Of a stretch of DNA of 64,000 nt, positions 11,645-23,148 are shown one piece after another (the stretch's first letter is position 1; each line of letters begins with the position of its first letter). The translations under genes and the position numbers were made by a program. Under the pieces are notes generated by a model. That model did not search any database and was not told where the DNA came from. It was given only the letters and a program-made list of their open reading frames with translations. The stretch is from Phascolomyces articulosus (lineage: Eukaryota; Mucoromycota; Mucoromycetes; Mucorales; Lichtheimiaceae). The stretch is from assembly GCA_025677815.1 (NCBI GenBank), contig JAIXMP010000024.1, forward strand, positions 124,001-188,000, written 5' to 3'.

Positions 11645-13554
11645 ATGTCAACTACATTAGAAAAACCAAATACTGTAGAACAAACAAACAATAATGATAA
11701 AACCGATGCAGTAAATTATTCTCAGAAAGAAGAAGACGTTTCTGTTGATGAAGTGTCTGAATTATCTCGAGAATGGTTGGAACCCCCAGATGGAGGTTGG
11801 AAAGCTTGGTTGGTCGTATTCGGCTGTTTCTGTGTATGTATCCATTTATATTGAATAAGACCCATTTACATTAAATGAATATAGTTACTAATTACTTTTT
11901 ATTATTCATTTATTATAGAGTTTCCTTTGCTCGTAAGGATTAGATCTTATATTTATTAACCGTATTTTCTTTTACATTACCAAAAAAACTAACATCTTCT
12001 TTGGTTCCCTTATTCTTTTTCTTATTATGAATCTTTTATTATCCAATTGCAATTTATTCCAAATTAATATAGACAAGGTTATGGTTACAGGTAAATCATT
12101 GAAAACACTTTCTTGACTCTAATATTATGATTCGTTTATACTCATTTTATTTTTATTATTAGTTGGGGTGTTTATTTCGATTGGTATAACGAAGAAGTCT
12201 ATCCTGGTAACATGACTGCATTGACATGGATTGGTTCATTATGGTACTGGTTTGCCAATGTAACTGGCCCTATCTATCTTTGGATGACAAGTAAGGTTGA
12301 CGATCGTTGGATTGTTGCTGCTTCCTGTATTATCTGTACTGTGGCTATGATGCTTGCTAGTATCACCAATGCTGTAAGTTGATATTTTATCTATATATAT
12401 ATAAAGAGACTCAGTGATTTGCTGGTACATTTGCTGTCAGATTCCCCGAATGAAACTCAACGAATTTCTCTTCGTTACTTTAGGTTTGGCAATTATATTT
12501 GACTCAAGGTGTTCTTTCTGGTATTGGCACTTCACTAGCATGGTTCTCTTGTATGCGTGCACCACAGCAATGGTTTAAGTAAGAAAAAACACATTAAAAA
12601 CAACTTTATATTTTGAAATAATAATAATACTAATAATAACTTCGATAGAAAACGACGAGGTCTTGCTGTTGGTATTACCATGGCTGCTTCCGGCTGCGGT
12701 GGTTTGATTATCTCCAATATGTCTAATGCTTGTTTCCAAACCATTGGTTATCGATGGGCATTACGTATTCTCGGCTTTTTCAATCTCGTTTTCCTTGGTA
12801 TTGCTGCTGCCACTTGTTTCCGTTTGAATCCTACTCCAAAGAACGTCCCTGTTGTTGATGTGAAAGACTGGAAGAATAAGAAATTCATTATTCTTGTCAT
12901 TATTCATTTCATTGGTAACTTTGCCTTTTATGTAAGTTTTTGAAATATGATTAATTATTGAACAGCCGCCGCCACATAATAAATTGATGTGACTGATAAT
13001 GATATATATATATATATGTGTACAAATAGATTCCTTCCAGTTATGTCCCTGCCTATGCCACTCATTTAGGTATTGAATCTTGGATCAAGACCAACCTTAG
13101 TGCTGTCATGTCTGCTATGATGGTTATTGGAAAAATTGGCCTTGGTTTTGTCAGTGACTATATTGGGCGTTTCAATATGGCTGTCATTTGTGGTTGTATG
13201 GCATGTATTGCCCATCTTGCTGTCTGGCTTACTGCTTCAAGTGAATCAAGTATGTGGGCATTTGCTGTTCTTTATGGTCTTTTTGGTGGTGGTTATATTG
13301 CCATGATTACTGCTGTCATTGGTCAAGTGGCTGGTGAAGATCGTATCGATTCTGGTACTGGCTGGTGTTTCTTTGCTTGGAGTTGGGGTGGTTTTGCAGC
13401 CCAACCTGTTGCTTCTGCTATCATCGAGTCCTCTGGTAGTGATAACTTCACTGGAGCCATTGTTTATGGTGGTGTCCTCTTCTTTGGAGGTGCATGTGGT
13501 TGTATCATCTTGCGTATTATGCAAGGTGGTACCAAAATCTTCCGAAAAGTCTAA
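11645..13554 (+). CDS. MFS transporter, monocarboxylate-transporter-like (MCT/SLC16 type)
   Basis: A plasma-membrane or organellar permease of the major facilitator superfamily; the substrate is not determinable, and fungal relatives carry monocarboxylates or riboflavin. Seven exons: 11645-11833, 11919-11932, 12073-12090, 12163-12373, 12484-12578, 12649-12931, 13030-13554, giving 444 aa in phase. The hydrophilic N-terminus (about 50 residues) is followed by PPDGGWKAWLVVFGCFC, the PPDGGWGW-type signature opening TM1 of MCTs. KKRRGLAVGITMAASGCGG and the later GKIGLGFVSDYIGRF (between TM7 and TM8) are the usual loop motifs. Exons 2 and 3 are micro-exons of 14 and 18 nt. Promoter features are limited to a CT-rich leader at about 11580-11640. 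The next gene is a transposase on the opposite strand, so there is no functional partner. Confidence 0.85.
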
Positions 13555-14164
13555 AAAACCCCTCCGACCTTACCTACTATTATCATTATTTCACTCTCTT
13601 TTTATCTTAGTTACTATCATTATTACTATTATTCTTTTACCTGTTCATCTTTTTGACTGTTGTAGTATATATTTTTTCTTGTGATATTTCACACTATATA
13701 TTTTATCCATATAATAACTTAAATTCTTATCTATTATCATCTATGTGTATAAATAAATAAATAAAAATAGTATATGTATTTATCTATTATTGCATGTGTA
13801 TAAAAAAAATAGAGACAGGAAATAGTAATTATCCTGATAGTTATAAGGACTGCTGCTGTTGTTTTTTTATCACTATTTTTATATTATTTTTTTTCATGCA
13901 AAAAAGGATAACCTCGTATTAATATTAGTTTGAAGAGTAAATCTACGTAATTTTTTTAGTACGTAACGGTTACAGCGTTGGAAGGCCAAAATTAGATTAG
14001 CTGACGGAAATGAGCCATGAAATTTTTGTATTGAGCTACAGAAAATAAATATGGCCCATCAGATAATAAAGATGAGTATGATCCGAAATAAATTATAATA
14101 TATAAGTATTGTTCATTATATTTATTTGTATCTAAGAGAAATAGCTATATAACAAGTATATTTT
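13555..14164. other. Intergenic between transporter and transposase
   Basis: AT-rich 3' region of the transporter with AATAAATAAATAAA near 13751, a plausible polyadenylation zone. The left end of the transposon should fall here, but I found no terminal inverted repeat matched on the other side of the transposase. Nothing else seen. Confidence 0.4.
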
Positions 14165-15316
14165 TTATAAACCTTTTTCGTCTGCCAAACAACGGTCCCA
14201 AAAAGCCAATGAATGCTTGATCCAAGCTTGACAGTCTTCGCGGGAAATGTGTTCTGATGCTCTACTAATGCGATAACTTAACTTAGTATTAAGTCTTACT
14301 GAGGCAGGGCCTTTGTTGACAACGTCTTTAAGTTTCAACCAAAATTCCTCGATTGGGTTTAAGAAAAGAGAGTATGGTGGAAGGTAAATAATCTCAAAAC
14401 CACGTTCAGTAATCCAATCCTTGACAGCAATTGTTTTATGAATGGCAGCGTTATCCATAACAAGGTAATGATACGGGAGACCATGAGCTTCAATATTGGT
14501 AAGTACTTGTTCAATGAACTCCATAAAATCACCACTAGTCGTTCCTTTTTTGGGTGCCGGGCCAGCATCTGCTTTTGTTTTCTTGTTTGTTGATGCGTAA
14601 ACCTCTCGTCTGGATAATGTAATGACACCATGAGCAGTTATAGCTCTCAATATGCTGAGGTTTGGACCTTTTGTTTCTACAGTGATTTTGCATGCTTTTC
14701 CAACGTCAGACCAACCATGAGAGCGATGCATATTTCTATTGTATCCCGCCTCATCAATGAAAACACACTCAGAAAAGAAGTTGATTCTAAGTGCCATCCA
14801 TGCTGATACAGATTCATACCGTTATAATATAGTTATATCATCATCACGGGCAACAAGTTGGCGAACAGTTTGCTTGTAGGTTAGATGACATTTCTTGCGC
14901 ATATGATCGTTAACACCACGGCTGGTGATGGTCAAATCTTTAAAGTGCTGGCATAGTAAGTCGGTGACATCATTACAGCTGATTGTTGGTTGTTCATGGA
15001 TTTTTTCAAAGATAAAAACTATATGCTCTTCAGTAAGCTTTGATTTAGCACCAGTCTTTTTGGACGAGCCAAAAAATACATCTTCACAATTGTTGCATAC
15101 CTCATTCCATCGTTTAACTCGTCGTTTGGCAGTTGAATAAGTAATGTAATTTTTTTTTGCAGCAACGCTGAGCGACACGCCTTCAAATTCTTGTAATAAA
15201 TTGATCATTTTCGCAACTTTGATATCATTTTTTGTATTGTATGGGCCTCGAATTTGACATGAAGATGTATCATTGTCACTAGTGGATTCCTTGAACTTTT
15301 TTTCTTTTTCCTCCAT
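14165..15316 (-). pseudogene. Tc1/mariner (IS630-type) DD34E transposase with one in-frame stop
   Basis: Cut-and-paste transposase of the IS630/Tc1/mariner superfamily. On the minus strand a 164-codon frame (15316 to 14822; helix-turn-helix region with TYSTAKRRVKRWNE, then LTEEHIVFIFEKIHEQP) ends at TAA 14822-14824. The same frame resumes at once and runs to 14165. Read through, it is 384 codons. The catalytic half shows FIDEAGYNRN, YLVMDNAAIH and LNPIEEFW. There are 99 residues between the first and second Asp and exactly 34 between the second Asp and Glu, so it is DD34E. All three catalytic residues are intact, so the single TAA looks recent. Element ends were not found within about 300 bp on the left or 580 bp on the right. 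It could still be transcribed, but a normal ribosome would stop at codon 165. Confidence 0.85.
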
Positions 15317-16089
15317 CTTGTGTCTATAATTAACACCTGCGGCAGCATTTCAGTCCATATAATTTTGAAATAGATAGAACAGTTCATTCGTCAGTGTTGT
15401 GTCGTGTAACTAAACCACAGACACCACCTCCATACCCTTTGAATTATGTAAATAAACACATTTGCCACCTCAACCCATATTATAATGTATAGATACAGTA
15501 ATTTGCTTTTAATATATAGCAGAATATAAAAATGCTCATTATTTTTATAATTCCAAGAGGAAGACCAGAATAAAAGTGAATATTAGTTAACAAATCAGTT
15601 ACTATTATTGGATAAAGATATGTAAGTGTGCTTTATCCATTATTTACGTTAGACAAGTTAGTTTTTTGAGTCGTAATGATGCAACAATTGAATTTTTTTT
15701 CATACATACACACTCTTAGTGTTATGGACACTTTAAATGATATTTTATGTTTGGCTTTTAAATCAACCCACCTTGTTTTCTTCAAACTGATGCTACAAAA
15801 AAAAAAAAAAAACTATTTGACTGAAACCTACGTAATAGATATGAAAAGTGGCAAATAATAAAGAACTATACATCAGAATTAACAAAAAATGGAATACAGT
15901 AATACATAGTTACAGGTTGAATCAAAAAGGTTTTTTTTTTTTCACAGAAAAAGGTCATGTATAGTATGTTCGTTTGTACATGAATAACGCAGACGAGTTT
16001 GCTTCAACTACTCTAGTAGCAAAAAGTAGATTATTTTGAATATCCAAAATCGTATTCCTTACCACCGTATATTATTATATGATACCAAC
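15317..16089. other. Non-coding flank of the transposase
   Basis: AT-rich, with no gene. CAGTGTTGTGTCG at 15393 resembles a Tc1-type end, but no inverted partner was found on the other side of the transposase. A 60-codon plus-strand frame at 15676 is homopolymer-rich and not credible. Confidence 0.35.
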
Positions 16090-16485
16090 CACCTTAGGAA
16101 TGGAAAAACCCAAGAAAACCTTAAATTGTCGATTTAAGGTTTTTTTCAGGTATTAGTTCACCTGAAAAACCGATTTCAGGAATAACCTCATTTTAATTGT
16201 ACTCTACTTTATGCTATTTACAACATAATACTGTATGTATACTTACAATAACGTTGTTATGGCACCTACCGATTTTATTATATTTTACTATGCTGATAGA
16301 TTAATATAATAGTAGGATTTTTTTTCTACCTTTCTTATGCAAAATTACAATAAACGTAGTAAAACAAGTTGCATGAAAATATACTTTAGTATCCAAAAAA
16401 GTTAAAGTATTTTATATATTAATAACCAGAGAAAACCATAATCCAGGTTTTTTCAGGTTTTTTTGCAGACATCATTCCTAAGGTG
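16090..16485. mobile_element. 396-bp non-autonomous inverted-repeat element (MITE-like)
   Basis: Perfect 13-bp terminal inverted repeats: CACCTTAGGAATG at 16090-16102 and its complement CATTCCTAAGGTG at 16473-16485. Inside both ends similarity continues imperfectly as A-runs spaced by ACC (left AAAAACCCAAGAAAACC; right, reversed, AAAAAAACCTGAAAAAACC). The left side also holds two tight hairpins: AAAACCTTAAAT/ATTTAAGGTTTT (16115-16126/16132-16143) and TTTTTCAGGT/ACCTGAAAAA (16142-16151/16160-16169). No open frame of note lies inside. A clear target-site duplication was not seen, so the superfamily is unassigned. The ends do not resemble anything beside the nearby Tc1-like transposase, so that transposase is not obviously its driver. 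Confidence 0.6.
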
Positions 16486-18232
16486 AGCAACATTAATAAT
16501 AGTAATAATAATTCAATAACACAATTCATATGGTACATAAGCATTTTTTCTTTGAATGTCGTGTTTGCTAATTGGCTTGACTAGCAATGCTTCTACATGG
16601 ATAATAAAGAAAAAATGAAAAGATATCGATTCTATTTTGTTGATTAAAATTTTTTATTTTTCATCCTGTAAACTTATCTGATGACATATAAACAAAAGTA
16701 GATTTGAGTATTCATATTTAAACTTTATTTTCAAGTATTACTGTATCGTTTGTAGTCGATCCATGTCCTTATTTTACTATATAAGTACATAGAATACCAT
16801 GAGCACTTTTTTTTAAAGAAAAAAGCCAATAATTTCTATAGAAAAGCGGCGCATGTATACAATAATAAAATGATTTAGAGAGATGGGAGAGGGGGTGTCT
16901 CTAAACATATATTTTATTCACTTTTTACCCCAGTTGTCAATTCTCTCTTCATATAGTGAACTCCCGTATTAATCTATTAAAGTATCATTATAATTGACTC
17001 AATGTATCATTGATACTTTAAAATTCACTATAGAAGTATTATAAACTAGATTTATTTAAGAGATATTGCTTTTTTTTTGGGGGGGTGAGAAATAGGTCAA
17101 AAACTTTTAATGATAGATAGTTTGCTTTTAATTGAAATGATTTTGGTTGTCATTTTGGATAAACAGCTGAGTGAATATTTTTTATCCTTATGTTACATGT
17201 TTATTTTATAAACGATGTCTTTTTTGGTTTCCATTCCATTAAATGACCCTTATTTTATTTTAAAATCTCCATTATGGATTTGATATTATAATTTAAATTT
17301 ATATATATTTTTGTAAAGCACTATTTGACCTGTAGCTATAGGTAGTCGATCACATCTTTTCGATTTGATAATTATATTATGATATAATGATAGTATATAT
17401 TGTCGAGTATGAGTAACAGCTGAAAAATCCCCCATAAACTATACAGTGGAAGAAAAGTGATACATCATATAACCTTGTACGTAGCTTCACGCGGTAATGA
17501 TAGTGATACACTCATAAGAAGGAAGTTTAGGGTAAAAGAAGGATAAAGATGATAAGTAAGGAGGAATGACAGCGCATGTAAGTGTGTGTTATTTGTATCG
17601 AGTGTTTATATATATGCAATCGGTTTATATTAGCACCAGAGGAATATGATCATATATGAATTGCATACAAATAATGAACTCATACGTACCAAAAAAAATC
17701 TTACGTTCGACAATCATACCATCACTGAATCTATCATTTCAACAAACATTGGTAAAACTTACAAAAAATGTTGATTAAAGTGATCTAAATATGTTTTTAA
17801 ATGGTTTATATGTTGGTAACCAAGAAAGATGATTACTGACATTCTATATAATGTATTATTGACTCGACTAAAAAAACCAGCCGGTGGAAACTAAAATTGA
17901 TTAAACTTCATGCTCAAAATTTTCTAACCAAGATACAGTAAGAGCTTCCTTTATTACCAATAAAGAAAACCAGGTAAATAGGTTTCTTACTTATATAGCT
18001 CAAAACAGCAAAGTTGAATAATCAGTTTCAAAAAGTTTTTTTTTCCCATAGGTAGTGAGAATGTGGGTAAAGGAAAACTCAATCCCTGTTATGGAAGGTG
18101 TTGCTTGTATTCAGTAAAAAAAAAGCACGGTCCAATAAATCAATATATAAATTATACCATCACCTCAAACTTTTCTTTACTTTTTGTTACATTTCCTTCT
18201 CTTTCACGGGCTATCATTTCAGTACATACGAA
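16486..18232. other. Non-coding region upstream of the hydrolase gene
   Basis: AT-rich with no supported gene. It holds a mirror-like pair of AATACTT/AAGTATT-type repeats near 16980-17045 and the promoter and leader of the serine hydrolase. An ATG at 18098 is in frame with that gene but would add 45 residues of low-complexity sequence, so I prefer the ATG at 18233. Confidence 0.4.
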
Positions 18233-20057
18233 ATGACCACGAAGGGTACACCAAACCCAAACATTAACGATATTTCTTCCAAGAGCAGAGAAAATGAAAG
18301 TAGTAGCTCCTCATCATCAACTACCCGCTCAATTCTTTGGAGATTATTTCGATTAACAGTAGTATCCTTGGTTCTAGAAGTAGCAGTTGCCTTAAAGAAA
18401 TATGTCAATCATGGCTCATTTACCCCATGGACGTGTTCAGTGTTTGGATATCAATGCAGTCGTCTTTATGACGTTCCATTCAATGGCTACGTTCACAAAG
18501 ATTATATTACCGCCCAAGAAGTTTTCAAACAAAACTTTTATTCCGGTGAAGAAGTCGGTGCTGCTACTGCCGCTTATGTCGATGGAGAACTCGTTTTAGA
18601 TATTCAAGGCGGTTGGCAAGATCCAGATAAAAATATCCCATATACCGATAAAACTTTACAAATGGTTTTCTCAAGCACAAAGGCTTTGGTAACTTTTTTT
18701 TCTTACAAGATTGCCGCGGTTTTCCTTACTGGCTAATCAATCGGCCCGTAGAAAGTGGGGAAGATCACAGACTCACATGTAATATATATTCGATCTTTTT
18801 TGCATAATGATTGTACTTGGTTTTTTTTAGACGTCCATTGTGGTTGCCCAATTTGTAGAAAAAGGAGTTTTGTCATATGACGAAAAGATTTCGACATATT
18901 GGCCAGAATTTTCACAAGGAAACAAGGAAAACGTTACATTAGGCGATCTGGTAAATACATATATAAACACTTTGCTTCATATTCTACTGTTCTCATTATT
19001 AGCGAAATGATTTTTTCAGCCGGTAATACTATTTTACTATGGCTTTAACTAATGATTGGCCGTATTATATTTATGATACTTTTAGATGCAACATGCTGCA
19101 GGTGTTGGATATTTAGAGAACGGCATTACAACTGCTGAGCTAGAGGATCCTGAGCGTCGCTCGCACATTTTAGCTGAGCAGCCACATAACTTCGGGGGCG
19201 TTTGACAACGCAGCTATCATGCATCAACACGTGGATGGTATGTCAACGAAATCTTGAAGCGTGTGGCTGGACGTACCGTAAATGATGTTGCTGCTGACCT
19301 TAATGAAAAATATGGTATCGAATGGTATTTGCGTCCATATCAAGAAGAATACGACTATCGTATCAGTTCATTTTACACAGCGCCTACAATCATCCGTATA
19401 TATAGTACAATTAAAGAATTAGGAGGCATTGGAAATTTTTTCAAGGCAATTTTGAATCCGGATGAAAATGTAATGAAAAGCGTTGCTAGCTTACCTGATG
19501 GAGTTGCAACAAGTGCTTTCCCATCTCTTCGACTTCGTCGTGTTGAAAGTCCATCATATTCTGGTCATACAAATGCTCGATCAGTAAGTTTTTGATATCA
19601 TAGTGTGGTGGTAGCAGTTATCCTTTCCTTGTCACTTTATATATTCATTTTTCTATACATAATTATATAATAGATTGCCAAATTAGCAGCAATGATGGCA
19701 AACAAAGGCAAAGCAATTGTGGATGGTGAACCGGATTTATTAAGTACTGAAACATATAATTTGGTGACTGAGCCCGTTCCTTTGGATTTCGACGTCTTTT
19801 TTAAACGTCACATTAATTGCGTCAAAGGTGGTTGGGGGAATCATGAAGATTTTTCGGTCGAAGGCGTACAGTTTATTGGTTGGCCAGGGTTTGGAGGTTC
19901 AACATTCTTTTGGAATCATGAACTCAAGATTGGATTTGGTTATCACATGAACGGTATTGCGAGTGGTACTATACAATCTCCAGATAACAGAAGTATGTCT
20001 ATCTTGGGTGCTATTGTAAAGGAAGCCTTGAAGAAGAAGAATAACACAAGCAGATAA
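18233..20057 (+). pseudogene. Beta-lactamase-fold serine hydrolase (LACTB/EstB-like) with an internal TGA
   Basis: Family of class C beta-lactamase-related esterases/peptidases, here probably membrane-anchored. Exons 18233-18688, 18831-18950, 19086-19583, 19674-20057; 486 codons with all phases consistent. Seen: a Ser-rich head, one TM segment (about 42-60, ILWRLFRLTVVSLVLEVAVA), the catalytic SxxK motif SSTK (S147-K150), the MQHAAGVGYL block usual in this family, Tyr in RSYHA (about 236), and FIGWPGFGGS near the C-terminus in the position of the third active-site motif. Odd: codon 232 is TGA (19203-19205), in phase with conserved coding on both sides (PHNFGGV stop QRSYHA). No GT-AG intron can remove it, because the local GT...AG span is only 14 nt. 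Either an inactivated allele, a sequencing error or readthrough. Everything else looks conserved. Confidence 0.8.
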
Positions 20058-21772
20058 TTGAAGGATTATTACTTTTTCATAACAATATAAAAATAAAGAG
20101 CATCATATTATAACGTTATATTATCGATAACGATAATGGAGTTTTTTTATTTTCTTATGGGTAATTTTGAAGGGGGATATGCTATTCAAGTTTTATAATA
20201 GAACATACATAAAAGAATCATCGAGAAAATTGTGATATTTAATCTATGGATTTGTATTGAATATGAAAATTAACAAGTATATATTTTCCAAAAACCATAG
20301 AGTTTAGCATTTATATTTTCGCCAAAATTGCTAAGGTTCGAGATTGTCATGACTTTCCATGCTACTATCACTGCTGTATGGCCACAATGAATGTATTATA
20401 TATTTGAAGAGTACTAAGCTTGCTATTTGTTTTTTTAGTGCATGCGTAATTTAATATAACTATTCATTAATCAGTTATGTTTAATAAAACAAAGTACTGT
20501 TTCCAATGACATTAGGGGTACCTAGGTTGAATTACTATCGTCTAAAAAGCGCTAAGCACTTGATATAATAAATTGTTTTTCTGGAAATTTGGTGGCGGTT
20601 TATTTGAAAACCTGTTATAGCATTAGCACGCCATTTTATACACATCACCATAGGAACTAGTAGTTTTTCTAGAAACGGCTGTTTGTAAATCTATATATAA
20701 GTTATACAATTTCCCCTTGCATACGAATAATTTTAGCTTTCATATGGCTCTAAAATATATAAAAATATCGCAACTATTCCGTTATTGTGGATGTACGCAT
20801 CAAAATGCCAAGTTTTTATCAGTAATCAAAAAAAAAGACTGTCGTTAGTATTCATTGGGCATCAACGAAGATTATCATTGTATTTGTTTGCGTTTCCTAT
20901 TTCAAAGGTTTCAATTAAGTATCCAATCAATCAGTTTTTCAATTATGTAAACTTTATAGGTCAATGCTCGTTCCCTCATACATACAGATGATAAAAAAAT
21001 TATAAGTGTGTACTTTTTTATATATAAAGTTTTTCATATAGACAGATTATTGTATTTGTAGATTTTGGTGTGCTGACAACATTTTTTTGGCTTAAACAAA
21101 AACAGCTGGACGTTCTGGACTGGTAATTTATTTTGAATGTATTTTTTTAGTGCCATCCTTTATAAATTAGTACAAAATATCATCATGATGAACACTCTTA
21201 TTTCTAATATCTGCATCATAAGTCCAAAGGAATCGGTCATATAAACACTGCTACCAAGTTTATAACTCAAGCAGAGTAAAAAAAAAGAAGTCAAAAGTCT
21301 TGGTTGTTGTCTATCATCATGCAAACTGTCACCAGGTATATAAAAATAGTAACAATGCGCCACAAACTTTTTTTTAGACAAATTGGTAATAAAGAAAACA
21401 ATAACAATCTATATCAACATTCCTGAAATGACATTACGAAAAGTTGAATCATGGTAATGATGTCAATGTAAAGAACAGGAACAATAAAGAGAAAAATTTC
21501 ACAAGCATAATAATAGTAATAAAAGTGAGGGTGTCTAGAATAAGGAAGTTAACAAAACAGGTAAAAGTTATGATCCAGGACTTGGCATATCCATTTTAGG
21601 ATTGGTTAAAAAAAATAAAAAGAACAACTAAATTCTTCGGGTATATTGGGCTTCGAATATAAAAATCGTCTTTTTAGCTCATTCGTTTTCTTTCTTTTTC
21701 TTTCTTCCTATCGTCATCATCTATATTTCTTATTAATCATTCAAACCAAAATAAATTAACAATAATATCAGA
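20058..21772. other. Intergenic between hydrolase and MARVEL gene
   Basis: AT-rich 1.7 kb. A small AT palindromic cluster (TTATCGATAACGATAA) lies at about 20123. No gene is supported. The last 110 bases, with CT-rich runs (TTTCTTTCTTTTTCTTTC), are a typical leader for the downstream gene. Confidence 0.45.
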
Positions 21773-22823
21773 ATGGTGAAAGTGCCAGAAATCGATTTAC
21801 CAGTAACTGTACCTGATAATATGCCAAATTTGAATTCAATCAAAGTATGGCTTCACATCTTTCAGTTTTTCTGTGGATTTATTGCCCTTTGGACCGTTGT
21901 ACCCGTCATTTCAGCAGAGAATCGATTCTATGTAATGTATTACTTCCATATATCTATTTTTACTATTTTTTTTTTAAAAAAAACTCATCCATATGATTTA
22001 TAAAAATATTAGGGTGGTAGCCAAGCAGGACCTAATTGGACATTGGTAGTTTCCTTACTGACGATATGGATTCCACCATTATTGATCTACTTTCCTTGGA
22101 TGTACCATCGTAAAAATAAGTTCCGACGTGTTGGCAAATTTGCTTTAAAACCAAGAACCAATATGATTTTTACCGCGTTTTGTTCGATGATGTGGGGGTC
22201 AGCTGCCATTGCTATGACAGTACATGCAAATAATCCAGACAACTGCAATATTGATACTGAACGCGCAGCAGATGATGGTGAATATGAATCCGCATGGAGC
22301 ATTCAGGTAAAAATAGTTTATTTAATTATCAATGTGCTGTTTCTTGGCAAAAAAAAGCCAAAAATATAACTTATACTAAATAAAACATTTTCATTGTTAG
22401 TGCAATGCTGCCAAAGCTGCAGCCGGGTTTTCTTGGATAACTTGTATCCTATGCCTTGGTACACTGTTTTGTAGCGGGATTATATTATGGAATGAAAAAC
22501 AATTGATTCAGAGAAATTTGCGTGAACACGAGCGTAGTAAACAAGAAGCATCCTCCTTAGCTCAGCAAGAAGAAGGGGTTATGGATCCAGAAGAACATGA
22601 GCAACACGAAGAAGAACATGCAAAGTATCAAGTAGCCACAGCCGTTACTACTGATGTACCACAACATACCAATTACTATCACCATCATCAAACACCAACA
22701 CCAACACCACCTCCACATTATCCACCACAAGGAGTAGGACCTACTCCCCCTATGGAATATTCTCAATACCCTAATGAAACCGCAACACCGGGCATGCCCA
22801 TGCTTAGTACACATCATTATTAA
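21773..22823 (+). CDS. Four-TM MARVEL-domain-like membrane protein
   Basis: Exons 21773-21931, 22013-22306, 22401-22823; 291 aa, in phase. After a 25-residue hydrophilic head come four predicted membrane spans: about 28-48 (WLHIFQFFCGFIALWTVVPV), 60-80 (TLVVSLLTIWIPPLLIYFPW), 100-118 (MIFTAFCSMMWGSAAIAMTV) and 155-178 (AAGFSWITCILCLGTLFCSGI). This is the topology and loop spacing of fungal MARVEL proteins, which act at membrane apposition, eisosome or trafficking sites. An extracytoplasmic loop holds NPDNCN and SIQCNAAKAAAGF, with cysteines that could pair. The tail (180-291) is acidic, then His/Pro-rich (YHHHQTPTPTPPPHYPPQ). The call rests on topology, not a catalytic motif. Converges with ELL. 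Confidence 0.65.
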
Positions 22824-23148
22824 TTTTTTACAATTATATATTTTTAGCAAATTAACTTGTATCCCCCCTTACTTTTTTATCCAATTTATATATTTCGTTT
22901 GATTACATTATATCATCCAATTCATTCATCCAAATGTGTCCTGCTCTCTTTCTCTCTGTATTTGACACTAAACTTCATTCATATATACATGCATTTTGTT
23001 TTTGTAAATATTATCAATAAAGACAATGAAATTGAAATTCTATATAAATATAAACATAATTGTATATTATATTATAGATTCAAATCAACTATTCACTAGT
23101 TTTTGCTTCTTCTTCTCCCCCCCCAGATGTTTATATATATATCATAAC
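22824..23148. other. Convergent 3' intergenic region
   Basis: 325 bp between the MARVEL gene and ELL, both ending here. It contains AATAAA at 23016 and a C-tract at 23117-23124 that could be shared 3' UTR. Nothing else is visible. Confidence 0.5.

Noticed and set aside
13900..15900. Terminal inverted repeats for the Tc1-like transposon
   Set aside because: CAGCGTTGG (left) and CAGTGTTG (right) lie in the same orientation, not inverted, so they cannot be its ends.
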